Source of the DNA: Streptomyces lunaelactis
GTDB lineage: Bacteria > Actinomycetota > Actinomycetes > Streptomycetales > Streptomycetaceae
Assembly (NCBI RefSeq): GCF_003054555.1
Contig: NZ_CP026304.1
Coordinates: 4,464,001-4,528,000 of the forward strand
Direction of reading: 5' to 3'
DNA length: 64,000 nt
In this document: in pieces, positions 24,840-35,712 of the stretch
Layout of the letters: each line of letters begins with the position of its first letter
How positions within the stretch are numbered: position 1 is the first letter of the stretch
Made by a program: the position numbers and the translations under genes
The notes under the pieces: model-generated
What the model was told of the DNA's origin: nothing
What the model saw: the letters and a program-made list of their open reading frames with translations, nothing else
The model's database searches: none

Positions 24840-25214
24840 ATGAACATCACCCTGTGGATCCTCGCGAGCCTGCTCGCCGCGGTCTTCCTCGCCTCCGGCT
24901 CCGCCAAGCTGCTCCAGCCCAAGGCGAAGGTCATCGAGACCGCCGGTGGCTGGGCCGAGAGCTTCTCGCCCGGAGCGATCAAGACGATCGGCCTGCTGGA
25001 GGTGCTGGGCGCGGTGGGCCTGATCCTGCCCGCCGCCGTGGACATCGCGCCGGACCTCGTACCGGTCGCCGCCACCGGCCTCGCCGCCGTGATGGTCGGC
25101 GCCGCCGTCACCCACGGCCGGCGCGGCGAGACCAAGAACGTGGCGGTCAACGTCGTACTCCTCGCCCTCGCCGTGGTCGTGGCATGGGGCCGCTTCGGCC
25201 CGTACGCGTTCTGA
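24840..25214 (+). CDS. DoxX-family membrane protein
   Basis: This 124-residue protein has four transmembrane helices and the DoxX signatures FLASGSAKLLQPKAKV and IGLLEVLGAVGLILP. DoxX-like proteins are linked to quinone or thiol redox homeostasis in actinobacteria. Control by the divergent MarR regulator suggests induction by a small-molecule or oxidative signal. Confidence 0.88.
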   Translation: MNITLWILASLLAAVFLASGSAKLLQPKAKVIETAGGWAESFSPGAIKTIGLLEVLGAVGLILPAAVDIAPDLVPVAATGLAAVMVGAAVTHGRRGETKNVAVNVVLLALAVVVAWGRFGPYAF

Positions 25215-25331
25215 GCCGGTACTGAGCAGGAACCACGTCGATCCCGAATCGGTCCTTTGACTTGCCAGGCGCCCGGCGCGGGTGTGCTCTGAAAGGAGAC
25301 GCGGGGGACGAGAGGGAAGGAGCTCTCCGCC

Positions 25332-25709
25332 ATGGCCGCACATGCAGCGGTGCCCGCACGGCACCACGGTTCTCTCAGCTGGGCGCTGCCCGTCACCCTG
25401 GGCGTCGCCTACGGCATCTACGTGGTGGCGATCGACCGCGGCGGCAAGGGATTCACCGGCGGTCAGTTCGTACTCGGCGTGGTCTCCGGACTGGTCCTCG
25501 CGGCGCTCGCGTTCGCGCTGGGCCGGATCCAGCAGGCACTGCCGCGCGAGCTGCGCTCGGCGGCGTACGCGGCCCTGTGCGGCGTGGCCATCGGCTTCCT
25601 GTACAGCCTGACCGGGGAGAGCGTGCTCAAGTCGGTCGGGATGGGGGTCATCTTCGCGGCGGTGATGTTCGCCGCGTCCTTCTACGTCTTCTACACCAGG
25701 GAGCCCTGA
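25332..25709 (+). CDS. Small four-helix membrane protein
   Basis: This 125-residue protein has four hydrophobic helices (about 15-33, 43-62, 74-92, 98-117) and a short charged N-terminus. GGAAGGAG precedes the ATG. It is conserved-looking but I do not recognise a functional family. No partner gene is evident. Confidence 0.75.
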   Translation: MAAHAAVPARHHGSLSWALPVTLGVAYGIYVVAIDRGGKGFTGGQFVLGVVSGLVLAALAFALGRIQQALPRELRSAAYAALCGVAIGFLYSLTGESVLKSVGMGVIFAAVMFAASFYVFYTREP

Positions 25710-25816
25710 CCTCCGGCTTCTCCTCCGCGCGCGGCCGCCGGATCTGATCTGGCGGCCGCGCGCCGTCGTCTCGCGCCCTGTGAGTGACGGCAGGAGACTG
25801 TGGAGGGAGGTGCACC

Positions 25817-26254
25817 GTGCGGGAGCGGGACCGGAGCGACACAGCGCCGCTGCGTGCCGCGGTCATCATCGGCAGTACGCGCGAGGGGCGCGCCGGCGAG
25901 AAGGTCGGACGCTGGTTCATGGAGCGGGCGGCCGCACGGGACGATCTGGAGCTGGCGGTCGTCGACCTCGTCGACTTCGACTTCCCCGCCCGCTATCCCG
26001 ACCGGGCCACCGAGCAGATGCGGGAGTTCAGCACGGAGGTCGGCCGTGCCGACGCCTTCGTGGTCGCCGTCGAGCAGCTGCGCTCGGTCTTCACCGAGCT
26101 GCACACCGTGACCCTGCGCAACGGCGTGAGCATCAACCTCCTCGACGAGGCGCTGGACGACCGGGACCGGGCGGCGGGCCTGATGCTCGACCAGCTCGGC
26201 TGGTGGGGCCTGGCTCTGCGGGAGGCCCGTGCCGCGCGCCCCTATGTCTCCTGA
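25817..26254 (+). CDS. NADPH-dependent FMN reductase-like, with internal deletion
   Basis: The N-terminus has the flavodoxin-like beta1 and phosphate loop (AVIIGSTREGRAGEKVGRWF) and the C-terminal half matches FMN reductases (AVEQLRSVFTELHTVTLRN). Between ADAFVV and AVEQLR, at about 26063, roughly 40 residues are missing, in frame. In relatives this segment carries the TPEYN loop and the SYGG region that hold FMN. The product (145 residues rather than about 185-200) is therefore unlikely to bind FMN normally. A GGAGGGAGG site precedes the GTG start, so translation is probably intact. Confidence 0.75.
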   Translation: MRERDRSDTAPLRAAVIIGSTREGRAGEKVGRWFMERAAARDDLELAVVDLVDFDFPARYPDRATEQMREFSTEVGRADAFVVAVEQLRSVFTELHTVTLRNGVSINLLDEALDDRDRAAGLMLDQLGWWGLALREARAARPYVS

Positions 26255-26368
26255 GGTTTCCCCGATGACTTCGATGATTTCTGCCGACGGCCCGAGTCAA
26301 CCCCCTAGGTCCTTGCAGGGCCTGGACCTCCCAGCGACGTCACGAGCGACCCTGAGAAGGAATTGACG

Positions 26369-27340
26369 ATGAGTACAGATCTGGCAATCGAGACCGCGGG
26401 CCTGGTGAAGGTCTTCGGTGAGAACCGGGCCGTGGACGGCGTGGATCTCACCGTGCCGGCCGGCACGGTCTACGGCCTTCTCGGTCCGAACGGCGCCGGC
26501 AAGACGACCACCGTGCGGATGCTCGCCACCCTGCTGCGGCCGGACGGCGGCGAGGCCCGGATCTTCGGCCACGACGTGCAGCAGGACGCCGACGCGGTAC
26601 GCGGCAGGGTCAGCCTCACCGGTCAGTACGCCTCGGTGGACGAGGACCTCACCGGCACGGAGAACCTGGTGCTGCTGGCGCGGCTGCTCGGTCACTCCAA
26701 GCCGGACGCCAGGGAGCGGTCCGGTCAGTTGCTGGACGCGTTCGGGCTCTCCGAGGCGGCGGCCAAGCAGGTGAAGAACTACTCGGGCGGCATGCGGCGC
26801 CGTATCGACATCGCCGCTTCCATCCTCAACACCCCGGATCTGCTCTTCCTGGACGAGCCGACCACCGGCCTCGACCCGCGCAGCCGCAACCAGGTCTGGG
26901 ACATCGTGCGGGCGGTCGTCGCCCAGGGCACGACGGTGCTGCTGACCACGCAGTATCTGGACGAGGCAGACCAACTGGCGTCCCGTATCGCCGTGATCGA
27001 CCACGGCAAGGTGATCGCGGAGGGTACGAAGGGCGAGCTGAAGGCCTCGGTCGGCTCCGGCGCCGTCCATCTGCGGCTGCGCGACGCCGATCAGCGGCCG
27101 GAGGCCGAGCGGGTGCTCGCGGCCGCGCTCAACGCCGAAGTGCAGCTGGACTCCGATCCGGTGGCCCTGACCGCCCGGGTCAACGGACACGGCACCGAGC
27201 AGGGCGCGGCGGAGCAGGCCGCGCGGGCGCTCGCCGAGCTGGCGCGCTCCGGAATCACCGTGGACAACTTCGCGCTGGGCCAGCCCAGCCTGGACGAGGT
27301 CTTCCTCGCCCTGACCGACAAGAAGGGGACGGCGGCATGA
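26369..27340 (+). CDS. DrrA-type ABC transporter ATP-binding protein
   Basis: This 323-residue ATPase drives an ABC-2 exporter. Walker A is [10 protein letters not shown], the signature [13 protein letters not shown], Walker [14 protein letters not shown], and the QYLDEADQL region follows. The C-terminal 80 residues form the regulatory domain seen in daunorubicin-resistance ATPases (DrrA). The start at 26369 has GAAGGA eight bases upstream. It overlaps the permease gene by four bases. Substrates of the family are drugs or lipophilic metabolites; the one here is unknown. Confidence 0.92.
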   Translation: MSTDLAIETAGLVKVFGENRAVDGVDLTVPAGTVYGLLGPNGAGKTTTVRMLATLLRPDGGEARIFGHDVQQDADAVRGRVSLTGQYASVDEDLTGTENLVLLARLLGHSKPDARERSGQLLDAFGLSEAAAKQVKNYSGGMRRRIDIAASILNTPDLLFLDEPTTGLDPRSRNQVWDIVRAVVAQGTTVLLTTQYLDEADQLASRIAVIDHGKVIAEGTKGELKASVGSGAVHLRLRDADQRPEAERVLAAALNAEVQLDSDPVALTARVNGHGTEQGAAEQAARALAELARSGITVDNFALGQPSLDEVFLALTDKKGTAA

Positions 27341-28194
27341 GCACCGCGACCACCACCAAGGACGTCGACGATCTCGTACTCGAAGCCCCGAAGGCGGAGG
27401 ATCTGGCCGCCCTGCTGGTGAGAAAGCAACGCCCACCGCGGCCCAGCGCGCTCTCCGCCTCGCTGACCTTCGGCTGGCGGGCCATGCTCAAGATCAAGCA
27501 TGTGCCGGAGCAGCTCTTCGATGTGACGGCCTTCCCGATCATGATGGTGCTGATGTACACGTACCTCTTCGGAGGGGCGCTGGCCGGCTCGGTCTCGGCG
27601 TACATCCAGTTCCTGCTGCCCGGCATCCTCACCATGAGCGTCGTGATGATCACGATGTACACGGGCGTCGCGGTCAACACCGACATCACCAAGGGCGTCT
27701 TCGACCGCTTCCGTACGCTGCCGATCTGGCGGCCGTCCCCGATGGTCGGCTATCTGCTCGGCGATGTGGTCCGCTATGTGCTCGCTTCGGCGGTGATGCT
27801 GGCCGTCGGCATGATCATCGGTTACCGGCCGCACGGCGGACCGCTCGGCGTGGTGCTCGGCGTCGCGCTGCTGATGGTCTTCTCGTTCGCCTTCTCCTGG
27901 GTCTGGACGATGTTCGGTCTGCTGCTGCGCACGGAGAAGTCGGTGATGGGCGTCAGCATGATGGTGATCTTCCCGCTGACCTTCCTGAGCAATGTCTTCG
28001 TCGACCCGAAGACGATGCCGGGCTGGCTGCAGGCCTTCGTCAACAACAGTCCGGTGACCCATGTGGCCACGGCGGTACGGGAGTTGATGGCGGGCAACTG
28101 GCCGGCGGCGGACATCGCCTGGTCGCTGGGGTGGGCCGCCCTGCTGGTGCTGGTCTTCGGTTCGGTGACGATGAGGCTCTACAACCGCAAGTGA
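27337..28194 (+). CDS. DrrB-type ABC-2 transporter permease
   Basis: This 285-residue membrane protein has six helices and a long N-terminal cytoplasmic region. It has DrrB/ABC-2 features such as [20 protein letters not shown] and [20 protein letters not shown] with the conserved [16 protein letters not shown]. It pairs with the ATPase just upstream through an ATGA overlap to form an efflux pump. A strong hairpin follows the operon. Confidence 0.92.
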   Translation: MSTATTTKDVDDLVLEAPKAEDLAALLVRKQRPPRPSALSASLTFGWRAMLKIKHVPEQLFDVTAFPIMMVLMYTYLFGGALAGSVSAYIQFLLPGILTMSVVMITMYTGVAVNTDITKGVFDRFRTLPIWRPSPMVGYLLGDVVRYVLASAVMLAVGMIIGYRPHGGPLGVVLGVALLMVFSFAFSWVWTMFGLLLRTEKSVMGVSMMVIFPLTFLSNVFVDPKTMPGWLQAFVNNSPVTHVATAVRELMAGNWPAADIAWSLGWAALLVLVFGSVTMRLYNRK

Positions 28195-28230
28195 GCGATG
28201 CGCGATGAGCGGTGGCGGTGAGCAGCGTTG

Positions 28231-28265
28231 GCGGTGAGCGGTGAGCGGTGAGCGGTGAGCGGTGA
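28231..28265. repeat. Five 7-bp tandem repeats (GCGGTGA)
   Basis: Five exact units of GCGGTGA follow the permease gene, preceded by imperfect copies from about 28205. Such a microsatellite may vary in copy number between strains. Confidence 0.85.
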
Positions 28266-28273
28266 GTGACTGT

Positions 28274-28307
28274 GGACGACGCCCTCGGTGGCTCGAGGGC
28301 GTCGTCC
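28274..28307. terminator. 14-bp perfect hairpin, bidirectional terminator
   Basis: GGACGACGCCCTCG pairs with CGAGGGCGTCGTCC across a six-base loop, between the ABC operon and the convergent gene remnant. Confidence 0.8.
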
Positions 28308-28320
28308 GCTGTCCGCCCGG

Positions 28321-28866
28321 TCAGAGCCGCCAGTCGACCGGGCGCGCGGGACGGTAGGAGCAGGACGACCCCGTGCCCACGGACTCCCGCAGATGCGCGG
28401 CGAGTTCGGGGTGACGGGTGTCCAGCTTGCGCAGGGTGTCGCGGATCCGGGCGGTGACCGTTTTACGGGCGCGCTCGGCCTCGCCGCCCAGGCGTCGGGT
28501 GCGGCCGCCGAGACCGGCGGCCGTGCGCAGCTCGTCCAGCAGGGCCGAGCGCTCGTGGTCGAACTCCGCGGCCCGCCGGGCATCGTCGCCCGCGGCCTCC
28601 AGCGCACGCCGGTAGTGGCCGACGGCCTCCTCCCCGGCCAGCCTGCTGGACGCGTCCCGGGCGGCTGCGAGCAGCAGTTCCACCCGGCGCTCGCGCTCCA
28701 GCTCGCCGCCGGCCAGATACGCGTGCCGCGCCAGATCGGCGGGGAAGAACGTCGCGCTGAGCGCCGGGGAGCCGTCCAGGGCCCGTACGACATCGGCGTG
28801 CCGCGTCCGGACCTCGGGTTCCTCCAGCGCCTCGTACAGCGTCTCCCGTTCCCCGCCGCCAGGACC
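28321..28866 (-). pseudogene. C-terminal remnant of a large ATP-binding regulator-like protein
   Basis: Directly after the TGA of the universal stress gene and in one frame, about 180 codons read ETLYEALEEPEVRTRHADVV ... RVELLLAAARDASSRLAGEE ... ARKTVTARIRDTLRKLDTRH ... SCSYRPARPVDWRL. Codon bias is strong throughout. The ending resembles the tail of large actinobacterial ATP-binding regulatory proteins with helical repeats. No start or N-terminal ATPase part is present, so it is a 5'-truncated gene. The parent family is a tentative call. Confidence 0.55.
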
Positions 28867-29313
28867 TCAGTCCGAGTCGCTGCCGCCCCGCACCACGACC
28901 ACCGGGCACGGCGCGTGCTGGGCGAGATGGAGGCCGACCGAGCCGAGCAGCGTCGCCCGGAAGCCGCTGTAGCCGTGGTTGCCGACGACCAGCAGGGCCG
29001 CGCCGCCGGCCCGGTCCATCAGGGCCTGCGCGGCGTTTCCGATCAGGACCGTGTGGGTGATCTTGGCGGCTGCCTCCGCGCCGAGGGTCTCAACGAGGGA
29101 ATCGTCGAGGATCTGGGCCGCCAGGGCCTCCGGATTGAAGTCCTCCGGCACGCCCGGCACCATGGCCGCCCAGCCCGCCGCCGGGTACTCCCAGCTGATC
29201 ACGGCCTCGAGCGTCTCGCCGGTCAGTGCGGACTGCCGTACGGCCCAGCGCAGCGCTCTGAGGGACGGTTCGGAGCCGTCCACGCCCACGACGATCCTGC
29301 CTGCGTCTGCCAT
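28867..29313 (-). CDS. Universal stress protein (UspA family)
   Basis: This 148-residue single-domain Usp has RIVVGVDGSEPSLRALRWAV at the N-terminus and the ATP-binding signature GNHGYSGFRATLLGSVG, then CPVVVVRG. It is a soluble nucleotide-binding protein associated with hypoxia and stationary phase in actinobacteria. The start at 29313 has GGAGG eight bases upstream. An inverted repeat lies just upstream. Confidence 0.92.
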   Translation of the reverse strand: MADAGRIVVGVDGSEPSLRALRWAVRQSALTGETLEAVISWEYPAAGWAAMVPGVPEDFNPEALAAQILDDSLVETLGAEAAAKITHTVLIGNAAQALMDRAGGAALLVVGNHGYSGFRATLLGSVGLHLAQHAPCPVVVVRGGSDSD

Positions 29314-29338
29314 ACCTGCCACCTCCAGGTGCGTAGCC

Positions 29339-29357
29339 TTGCGTAAAGCCTACGCAA
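29339..29357. promoter_or_regulatory. Inverted repeat upstream of the universal stress gene
   Basis: TTGCGTA-AAGCC-TACGCAA is a perfect 7+7 palindrome, and a further TGCGTA direct copy lies at 29330-29335. It sits 26 bases before the start codon of the stress gene, right for an operator or activator site; the regulator is unknown. Confidence 0.55.
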
Positions 29358-29359
29358 AA

Positions 29360-29989
29360 CTAGACAAACTGGTTCACGCGCGGTGCGCCGTCGGCCGCCG
29401 CGTCGGACACCCGGTGAGGCGTCGTCCCGGCAGTCGCTCCGGCCGCCATCAGCCCGGCGAGCTCGCGGCCCGCGCGTGCGATCCGCTCCGGCAGCGTGCC
29501 CGAGCGGGCATCGCCCGTACCGCCCCAGTCCTCCGAGGCCGCGTACACCGCCGTCGGCACGACCAGCGCCCGCAGATAGGCGAAGAGCGGCCGCAGCGCG
29601 TGCTCCAGCACCAGCGAATGCCGGGCGGTGCCGCCCGTCGCCCCGATCAGCACCGGCTTCCCGGTGAGCGCGTGGGGCTCGATCAGATCGAAGAAGGACT
29701 TGAACAGTCCGCTGTACGAGGCCGTGAAGACGGGCGTCACCGCGATCAGGCCGTCCGCCTCCGTCACCGCCTCGATTGCCTCACCGAGCGCCGGCGCCGG
29801 AAAACCGGTCACCAGGTTGTTGGCGATGGGCACGGCCAGCTCGCGCAGCTCGACGACGCGCACCCGCACGTCCACCTCCCGCTCGCCGAGCCCGCCGCGT
29901 ACCGCTTCGGTCAGCCGGTCGGCCAGCAGTCGCGTCGACGACGGCACGCTCAGCCCGGCCGATACGGCCACCAGCTTCAACGTCGTCAT
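29360..29989 (-). CDS. FMN reductase, CE1759 family
   Basis: This 209-residue flavodoxin-fold reductase begins LKLVAVSAGLSVPSSTRLLA (phosphate loop) and contains GLIAVTPVFTASYSGLFKSF, the flavin-ring loop, and LIGATGGTARHSLVLEHALR. It supplies reduced FMN. It directly follows the LLM-class monooxygenase gene (three-base gap), the standard CE1758/CE1759 pairing in actinobacteria, so the two form a two-component flavin-dependent system. Confidence 0.9.
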   Translation of the reverse strand: MTTLKLVAVSAGLSVPSSTRLLADRLTEAVRGGLGEREVDVRVRVVELRELAVPIANNLVTGFPAPALGEAIEAVTEADGLIAVTPVFTASYSGLFKSFFDLIEPHALTGKPVLIGATGGTARHSLVLEHALRPLFAYLRALVVPTAVYAASEDWGGTGDARSGTLPERIARAGRELAGLMAAGATAGTTPHRVSDAAADGAPRVNQFV

Positions 29990-29992
29990 TCG

Positions 29993-31069
29993 TTACGCCT
30001 CCTTCGTGCTTACGGCGGGGTGCAGCGGGGCGGTCACCGGCACACCGGCCGGCCGCAGGTTCGCGAACTCCTTGCGCAGCACCGGTACGACCTCTTCGCC
30101 GAGGATGTCGAGCTGCTCCAGGACCGTCTTCAGCGGCAGCCCCGCGTGGTCCATCAGGAACAGCTGGCGCTGGTAGTCGCCGACGGCCTCGCGGAAGCCG
30201 AGGGTGCGCTCGATGACCTCCTGCGGGGAGCCGACGGTCAGCGGTGTCTGCTCGGTGAAGTCCTCGAGCGAGGGCCCGTGTCCGTAGACCGGCGCGTTGT
30301 CGAAGTAGGGCCGGAACTCCGCGATCGCGTCCTGGGAGTTCTTGCGCATGAAGACCTGTCCGCCGAGGCCGACGATGGCCTGCTCCGGGGCGCCGTGTCC
30401 GTGGTGTGCGTAGCGGGTGCGGTAGAGCTCGACCATCTTCCTGGTGTGCTCCATCGGCCAGAAGATGTTGTTGTGGAAGAAGCCGTCGCCGTAGTAGGCG
30501 GCCTGCTCGGCCATCTCGGGGGAGCGGATGGAGCCGTGCCATACGAACGGCGGGACACCGTCCAGGGGCCGCGGCGTCGAGGTGAAGCTCTGCAGCGGCG
30601 TACGGAACGTGCCCTCCCAGTCCACGACGTCCTCGCGCCACAGCTTGTGCAGCAGCGCGTAGTTCTCGATGGCGAGCGGGATGCCCTGGCGGATGTCCTT
30701 GCCGAACCAGGGATAGACGGGTCCGGTGTTGCCGCGCCCCATCATCAGGTCGACCCGGCCCTCGGCCAGGTGCTGGAGCACCGCGTAGTCCTCGGCGATC
30801 TTGACCGGGTCGTTGGTGGTGATCAGCGTGGTGGAGGTGGAGAGGACGATCCGCTCGGTGAGCGCCGCGATGTGCCCGAGGAGGGTCGTCGGGGACGACG
30901 GGACGAACGGCGGGTTGTGGTGCTCGCCGGTCGCGAAGACGTCCAGGCCGACCTCTTCGGCCTTGCGCGCGATGGCGACGGTCGCCTTGATCCGCTCGTG
31001 CTCGCTCGGCGTACGTCCGGTGGTCGGGTCGGTCGTGACATCGCCGACCGTGAAGATGCCGAACTGCAT
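29993..31069 (-). CDS. LLM-class flavin-dependent oxidoreductase, CE1758 family
   Basis: This 358-residue luciferase-like TIM-barrel monooxygenase starts MQFGIFTVGDVTTDPTTGRT and has ATGEHHNPPF, LMMGRGNTGPVYPWFG and PPFVWHGSIRSPEMAEQAAY. It uses reduced flavin from its partner to oxidise an unknown substrate. The start at 31069 has GAGAGG eight bases upstream. The pair forms an operon transcribed from about 31100. Confidence 0.9.
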   Translation of the reverse strand: MQFGIFTVGDVTTDPTTGRTPSEHERIKATVAIARKAEEVGLDVFATGEHHNPPFVPSSPTTLLGHIAALTERIVLSTSTTLITTNDPVKIAEDYAVLQHLAEGRVDLMMGRGNTGPVYPWFGKDIRQGIPLAIENYALLHKLWREDVVDWEGTFRTPLQSFTSTPRPLDGVPPFVWHGSIRSPEMAEQAAYYGDGFFHNNIFWPMEHTRKMVELYRTRYAHHGHGAPEQAIVGLGGQVFMRKNSQDAIAEFRPYFDNAPVYGHGPSLEDFTEQTPLTVGSPQEVIERTLGFREAVGDYQRQLFLMDHAGLPLKTVLEQLDILGEEVVPVLRKEFANLRPAGVPVTAPLHPAVSTKEA

Positions 31070-31100
31070 GCGGTTCACCTCTCGGGGTTCGTGGTGATTG

Positions 31101-31114
31101 TTGAACCTTGAACG
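31101..31114. promoter_or_regulatory. TTGAACC/TTGAACG direct repeat before the CE1758 gene
   Basis: Two adjacent 7-base repeats, followed by GAAC again at 31113-31116, lie about 30 bases before the start of the flavin operon in a relatively AT-rich patch. They could be a regulator site or part of the promoter. Confidence 0.3.
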
Positions 31115-31219
31115 AACCCTGTAACGGTGATCCGAGCGCCCCTATTCCGGGTGCCCGTACCCTGGTCCCGGGTGAACACGGGACGTACCGGACTGCCCCG
31201 GGCCGGCTGGAGGACTGCG

Positions 31220-31354
31220 GTGAGCGAGAGCGAGAGCGAGAGCTGGAAGGAGCGTGGCGTAGCGCTGCGCGTCTTCGTCTACGTCTTCGCGACGCACCTG
31301 TTCGCCGGCTTCATATGGCTGCTCTTCTATGTGGGCGAGCACGCGCCGAAGTAG
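31220..31354 (+). CDS. DUF6126-type small membrane protein
   Basis: This 44-residue protein has a charged N-terminus (SESESESWKERGVALR) and one transmembrane helix VFVYVFATHLFAGFIWLLFY, ending GEHAPK. The KERGVALRVFVYVFATHLFAG block matches DUF6126 proteins of Streptomyces. GGAGG lies six bases before the GTG start, which fixes the start despite a longer open frame. Function unknown. Confidence 0.75.
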   Translation: MSESESESWKERGVALRVFVYVFATHLFAGFIWLLFYVGEHAPK

Positions 31355-31405
31355 GCGGAGCCCGCACCGGACGAGACCCCGCACCACGGCGCACCGTACA
31401 AGCGC

Positions 31406-32200
31406 TCAGCCCCTCCCCGCCGCGCTCGTGAACAGCTGGTGGAAGGCGTCCGCGGAGTCGACGCCGGACCGTCCGAACGGCGCGTCGAAGTCCCACACCA
31501 GGAACAGCAGAAACGCGATCAGCGCGCTGAACAGACCGGCGAGCAGCAGCTCCCGGGGGGTGCGGCCGATCTGCAGGGTGAAGATCAGGCCGACGGTCAC
31601 CAGCGCCCCCGTGATCAGGCCGAACCACACGACGCCCGGCAGCGTCTCCCCGGCGTTCTCCGCACGGGCGTTGCGCGCGTCGTCGGCGATGGCGACCTGG
31701 TCCACCATCGGCTGGTACGCCTGCGCCTCGAGCTCGTTGGCCGGCCTGCGCTCGGCGATGCCGGCCCGTACGACATCGAGCAGCTCCGCCCCCCGGCCGG
31801 AGAGCTCGTTGTGGTCGATCATCCGTGGCCACTCCTGCTGGACGACGTGGGAGACGTAGCGGTCGATGTCACCGCGGAGCTGCTCCCGCACATCGGCGGG
31901 GTAGACCTTGGCCCGCTGGTTGATCTCGTGCAGCGCCTGCGCCTCGCGGCGTACGCCGTCCTGCGCGGCGCTGCGCGCCTCCCAGACGCCGGCGATGGCA
32001 AGGCCGAGCACGATCGCGTACACGACGCCGACCATCATCGTCATGTACTCGAGGACGTCCGGCGTCTCGGCGGTGTCCTCCTCCGTCCCGGCTCCGGCTG
32101 CTGCGGCCCTGTTCAGCCTGCGCTGCCTGAGCACCGTGAGGACAAGGACGACGGCGCAGGCGGCGGCCATCGCGGCAGCCAGGACCAGCCATTCCGACAT
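31406..32200 (-). CDS. DUF4239 family membrane protein
   Basis: This 264-residue protein has an N-terminal helix, a second at about 55-75 (MTMMVGVVYAIVLGLAIAGV), a cytoplasmic helical domain, and two C-terminal helices ending VWDFDAPFGRSGVDSADAFH. The WEAR...VRREAQALHEIN segment and the final DxPF motif are typical of DUF4239. GGAGAA precedes ATG 32200. The family's function is unknown; resemblance to bestrophin-like channels has been suggested, which is uncertain. Confidence 0.82.
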   Translation of the reverse strand: MSEWLVLAAAMAAACAVVLVLTVLRQRRLNRAAAAGAGTEEDTAETPDVLEYMTMMVGVVYAIVLGLAIAGVWEARSAAQDGVRREAQALHEINQRAKVYPADVREQLRGDIDRYVSHVVQQEWPRMIDHNELSGRGAELLDVVRAGIAERRPANELEAQAYQPMVDQVAIADDARNARAENAGETLPGVVWFGLITGALVTVGLIFTLQIGRTPRELLLAGLFSALIAFLLFLVWDFDAPFGRSGVDSADAFHQLFTSAAGRG

Positions 32201-32234
32201 GGGGGTTCTCCGCATGGGTGTGAGGGGCGTGGGG

Positions 32235-32828
32235 TCAGGAGGAGCCGCGCCCGGACGCGGCGGACCGTGAGCGGGGCCGCAGGAGGGCTGCCGCGAGTAC
32301 GGCGGGGGTGGTGGTCACCAGCATCAGGACGACCAGGGGCATCCCGGCGACGTCCGGTTTCCCGGCGGCCGGGCGGTAGTTGTGTACGGCGTAGACGTGC
32401 GCGCGGGTCGGAGCGGGAGCCGCATCGGGAGGGGGTTCCTGCGGGAGGGGTCCGGCCGGCGGTACGGCTTCGGGGCGCGAAGCCGACGGCAGGGGTGCGG
32501 CCGGCCGGGGCACGGGCGGCTCCGGTAGGGGAGTGCTCGGCGCGGGCGGAGTCGGTTTGGGCGCCGGAGTGTCCGGCGGTTCGGGTGCGGACGGCACCGT
32601 CGGCGTCGGGGTTGGGGTCGGCGTCGGCGTCGGCGTCGGTGTCGGCGTTGGGGTCGGCGTTGGGGTCGGCGTTGGCGTGCAGTCCTCGAAGTGGACCGAC
32701 ACCGACACGACCACCGGCACATCGGCCACGCCGGGCACCAGGGCCAAGACCTCCGCCCCGATCCCCACCCCCTGCGAGCCGAGAATTGCCGCGACTCCCA
32801 GCGCACTCACCTGCTGCCATCCCGCCAC
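32235..32828 (-). CDS. Membrane protein with Pro-Thr repeat stalk
   Basis: This 197-residue protein starts with a short hydrophobic region, then VVVSVSVHFEDCTP followed by about sixteen Thr-Pro dipeptides, a Pro-rich stretch, and a C-terminal transmembrane helix (MPLLVVLMLVTTTPAVLAAAL) with a basic Arg/Ser tail. That is the layout of a surface-anchored stalk, or a sortase-like C-terminal anchor without an LPXTG motif. It lies 35 bases upstream of the DUF4239 gene and may be co-transcribed. No known function. The ribosome site is poor. Confidence 0.6.
   Translation of the reverse strand: MAGWQQVSALGVAAILGSQGVGIGAEVLALVPGVADVPVVVSVSVHFEDCTPTPTPTPTPTPTPTPTPTPTPTPTPTVPSAPEPPDTPAPKPTPPAPSTPLPEPPVPRPAAPLPSASRPEAVPPAGPLPQEPPPDAAPAPTRAHVYAVHNYRPAAGKPDVAGMPLVVLMLVTTTPAVLAAALLRPRSRSAASGRGSS
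32601..32676. repeat. Hexanucleotide array (GGCGTC/GGCGTT) coding for Thr-Pro
   Basis: About twelve degenerate six-base units encode the (Thr-Pro)n stalk on the minus strand. Slippage in units of six would change stalk length without changing frame. Confidence 0.8.
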
Positions 32829-32886
32829 GGGGGCACGCTATTGCAGCTCAGCGGGGTTCCTTGGCCACTATCACCCGTACGACTGA

Positions 32887-35058
<2,172 letters not shown>

Positions 35059-35122
35059 CGGCGGTCCTCGCTGTGGGAGCCGGCAGGGCAGCCGTCATGA
35101 AGGGCGTCCTTAGGATCGGGTC

Positions 35123-35662
35123 ATGTCCCTCCCGCACGCGATCCTGACGGCCCTGCTCGAAAAGCCCTCGTCGGGTCTCGAGCTGACCCGGCGCTTCGAC
35201 AGGTCGATCGGTTACTTCTGGTCGGCGACGCATCAGCAGATCTACCGTGAGCTGGGGAAACTGGAGCAGGCGGGGCATATCCGCGCACTGCCGGCCGCGC
35301 AGCCGACCCGCGGGCAGAAGAAGGAGTACGAGGTCCTGCCCGCGGGCCGCGAGGAGCTGACCGCCTGGGTCACGAAGGCCGAGGACCCGAAGCCGGTCCG
35401 CGACCCGCTGCTGCTGCGGCTGCGCGCGGCGGGGGTGGTCGGCAGCGAGGGACTCGAGGCCGAGCTGGTGCGCCATCTGGCCCTGCACCGGCGGCAGTTG
35501 GCCGAGTACACGGCCATCGAGGCGCGCGATTTCCCGCCGGAGAGGACGACCACGGAGCAGGACAGGCTGCGTCATCTGGTGCTGCGCGGGGGCATCGAGC
35601 TGGAGACGTTCTGGACGAAGTGGCTGACCGACGCGCTGGCGGCGTTCCACGTGAATCCCTGA
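35123..35662 (+). CDS. PadR-family transcriptional regulator
   Basis: This 179-residue protein has the PadR winged helix (LPHAILTALLEKPSSGLELTRRF, QQIYRELGKLEQAGHI, RGQKKEYEVLPAGREEL) and a C-terminal helical dimerisation domain (Vir-type). It lies 64 bases after fadH on the same strand and may control it, or sense phenolic acids or drugs. The ligand is unknown. Confidence 0.9.
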   Translation: MSLPHAILTALLEKPSSGLELTRRFDRSIGYFWSATHQQIYRELGKLEQAGHIRALPAAQPTRGQKKEYEVLPAGREELTAWVTKAEDPKPVRDPLLLRLRAAGVVGSEGLEAELVRHLALHRRQLAEYTAIEARDFPPERTTTEQDRLRHLVLRGGIELETFWTKWLTDALAAFHVNP

Positions 35663-35680
35663 GGATCCGATTCACGATTC

Positions 35681-35692
35681 CCTGAATTCAGG
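35681..35692. promoter_or_regulatory. Palindromic operator of the CmtR-like gene
   Basis: CCTGAATTCAGG is a perfect 12-bp palindrome embedded in repeated GATTC-type half-sites (ATTCCCTGAATTCAGGAT), with ATTCGGGAAT next to the start codon. ArsR/SmtB repressors bind such sites between the promoter and their own gene. Confidence 0.65.
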
Positions 35693-35712
35693 ATTCCCTG
35701 TACCATTCGGGA

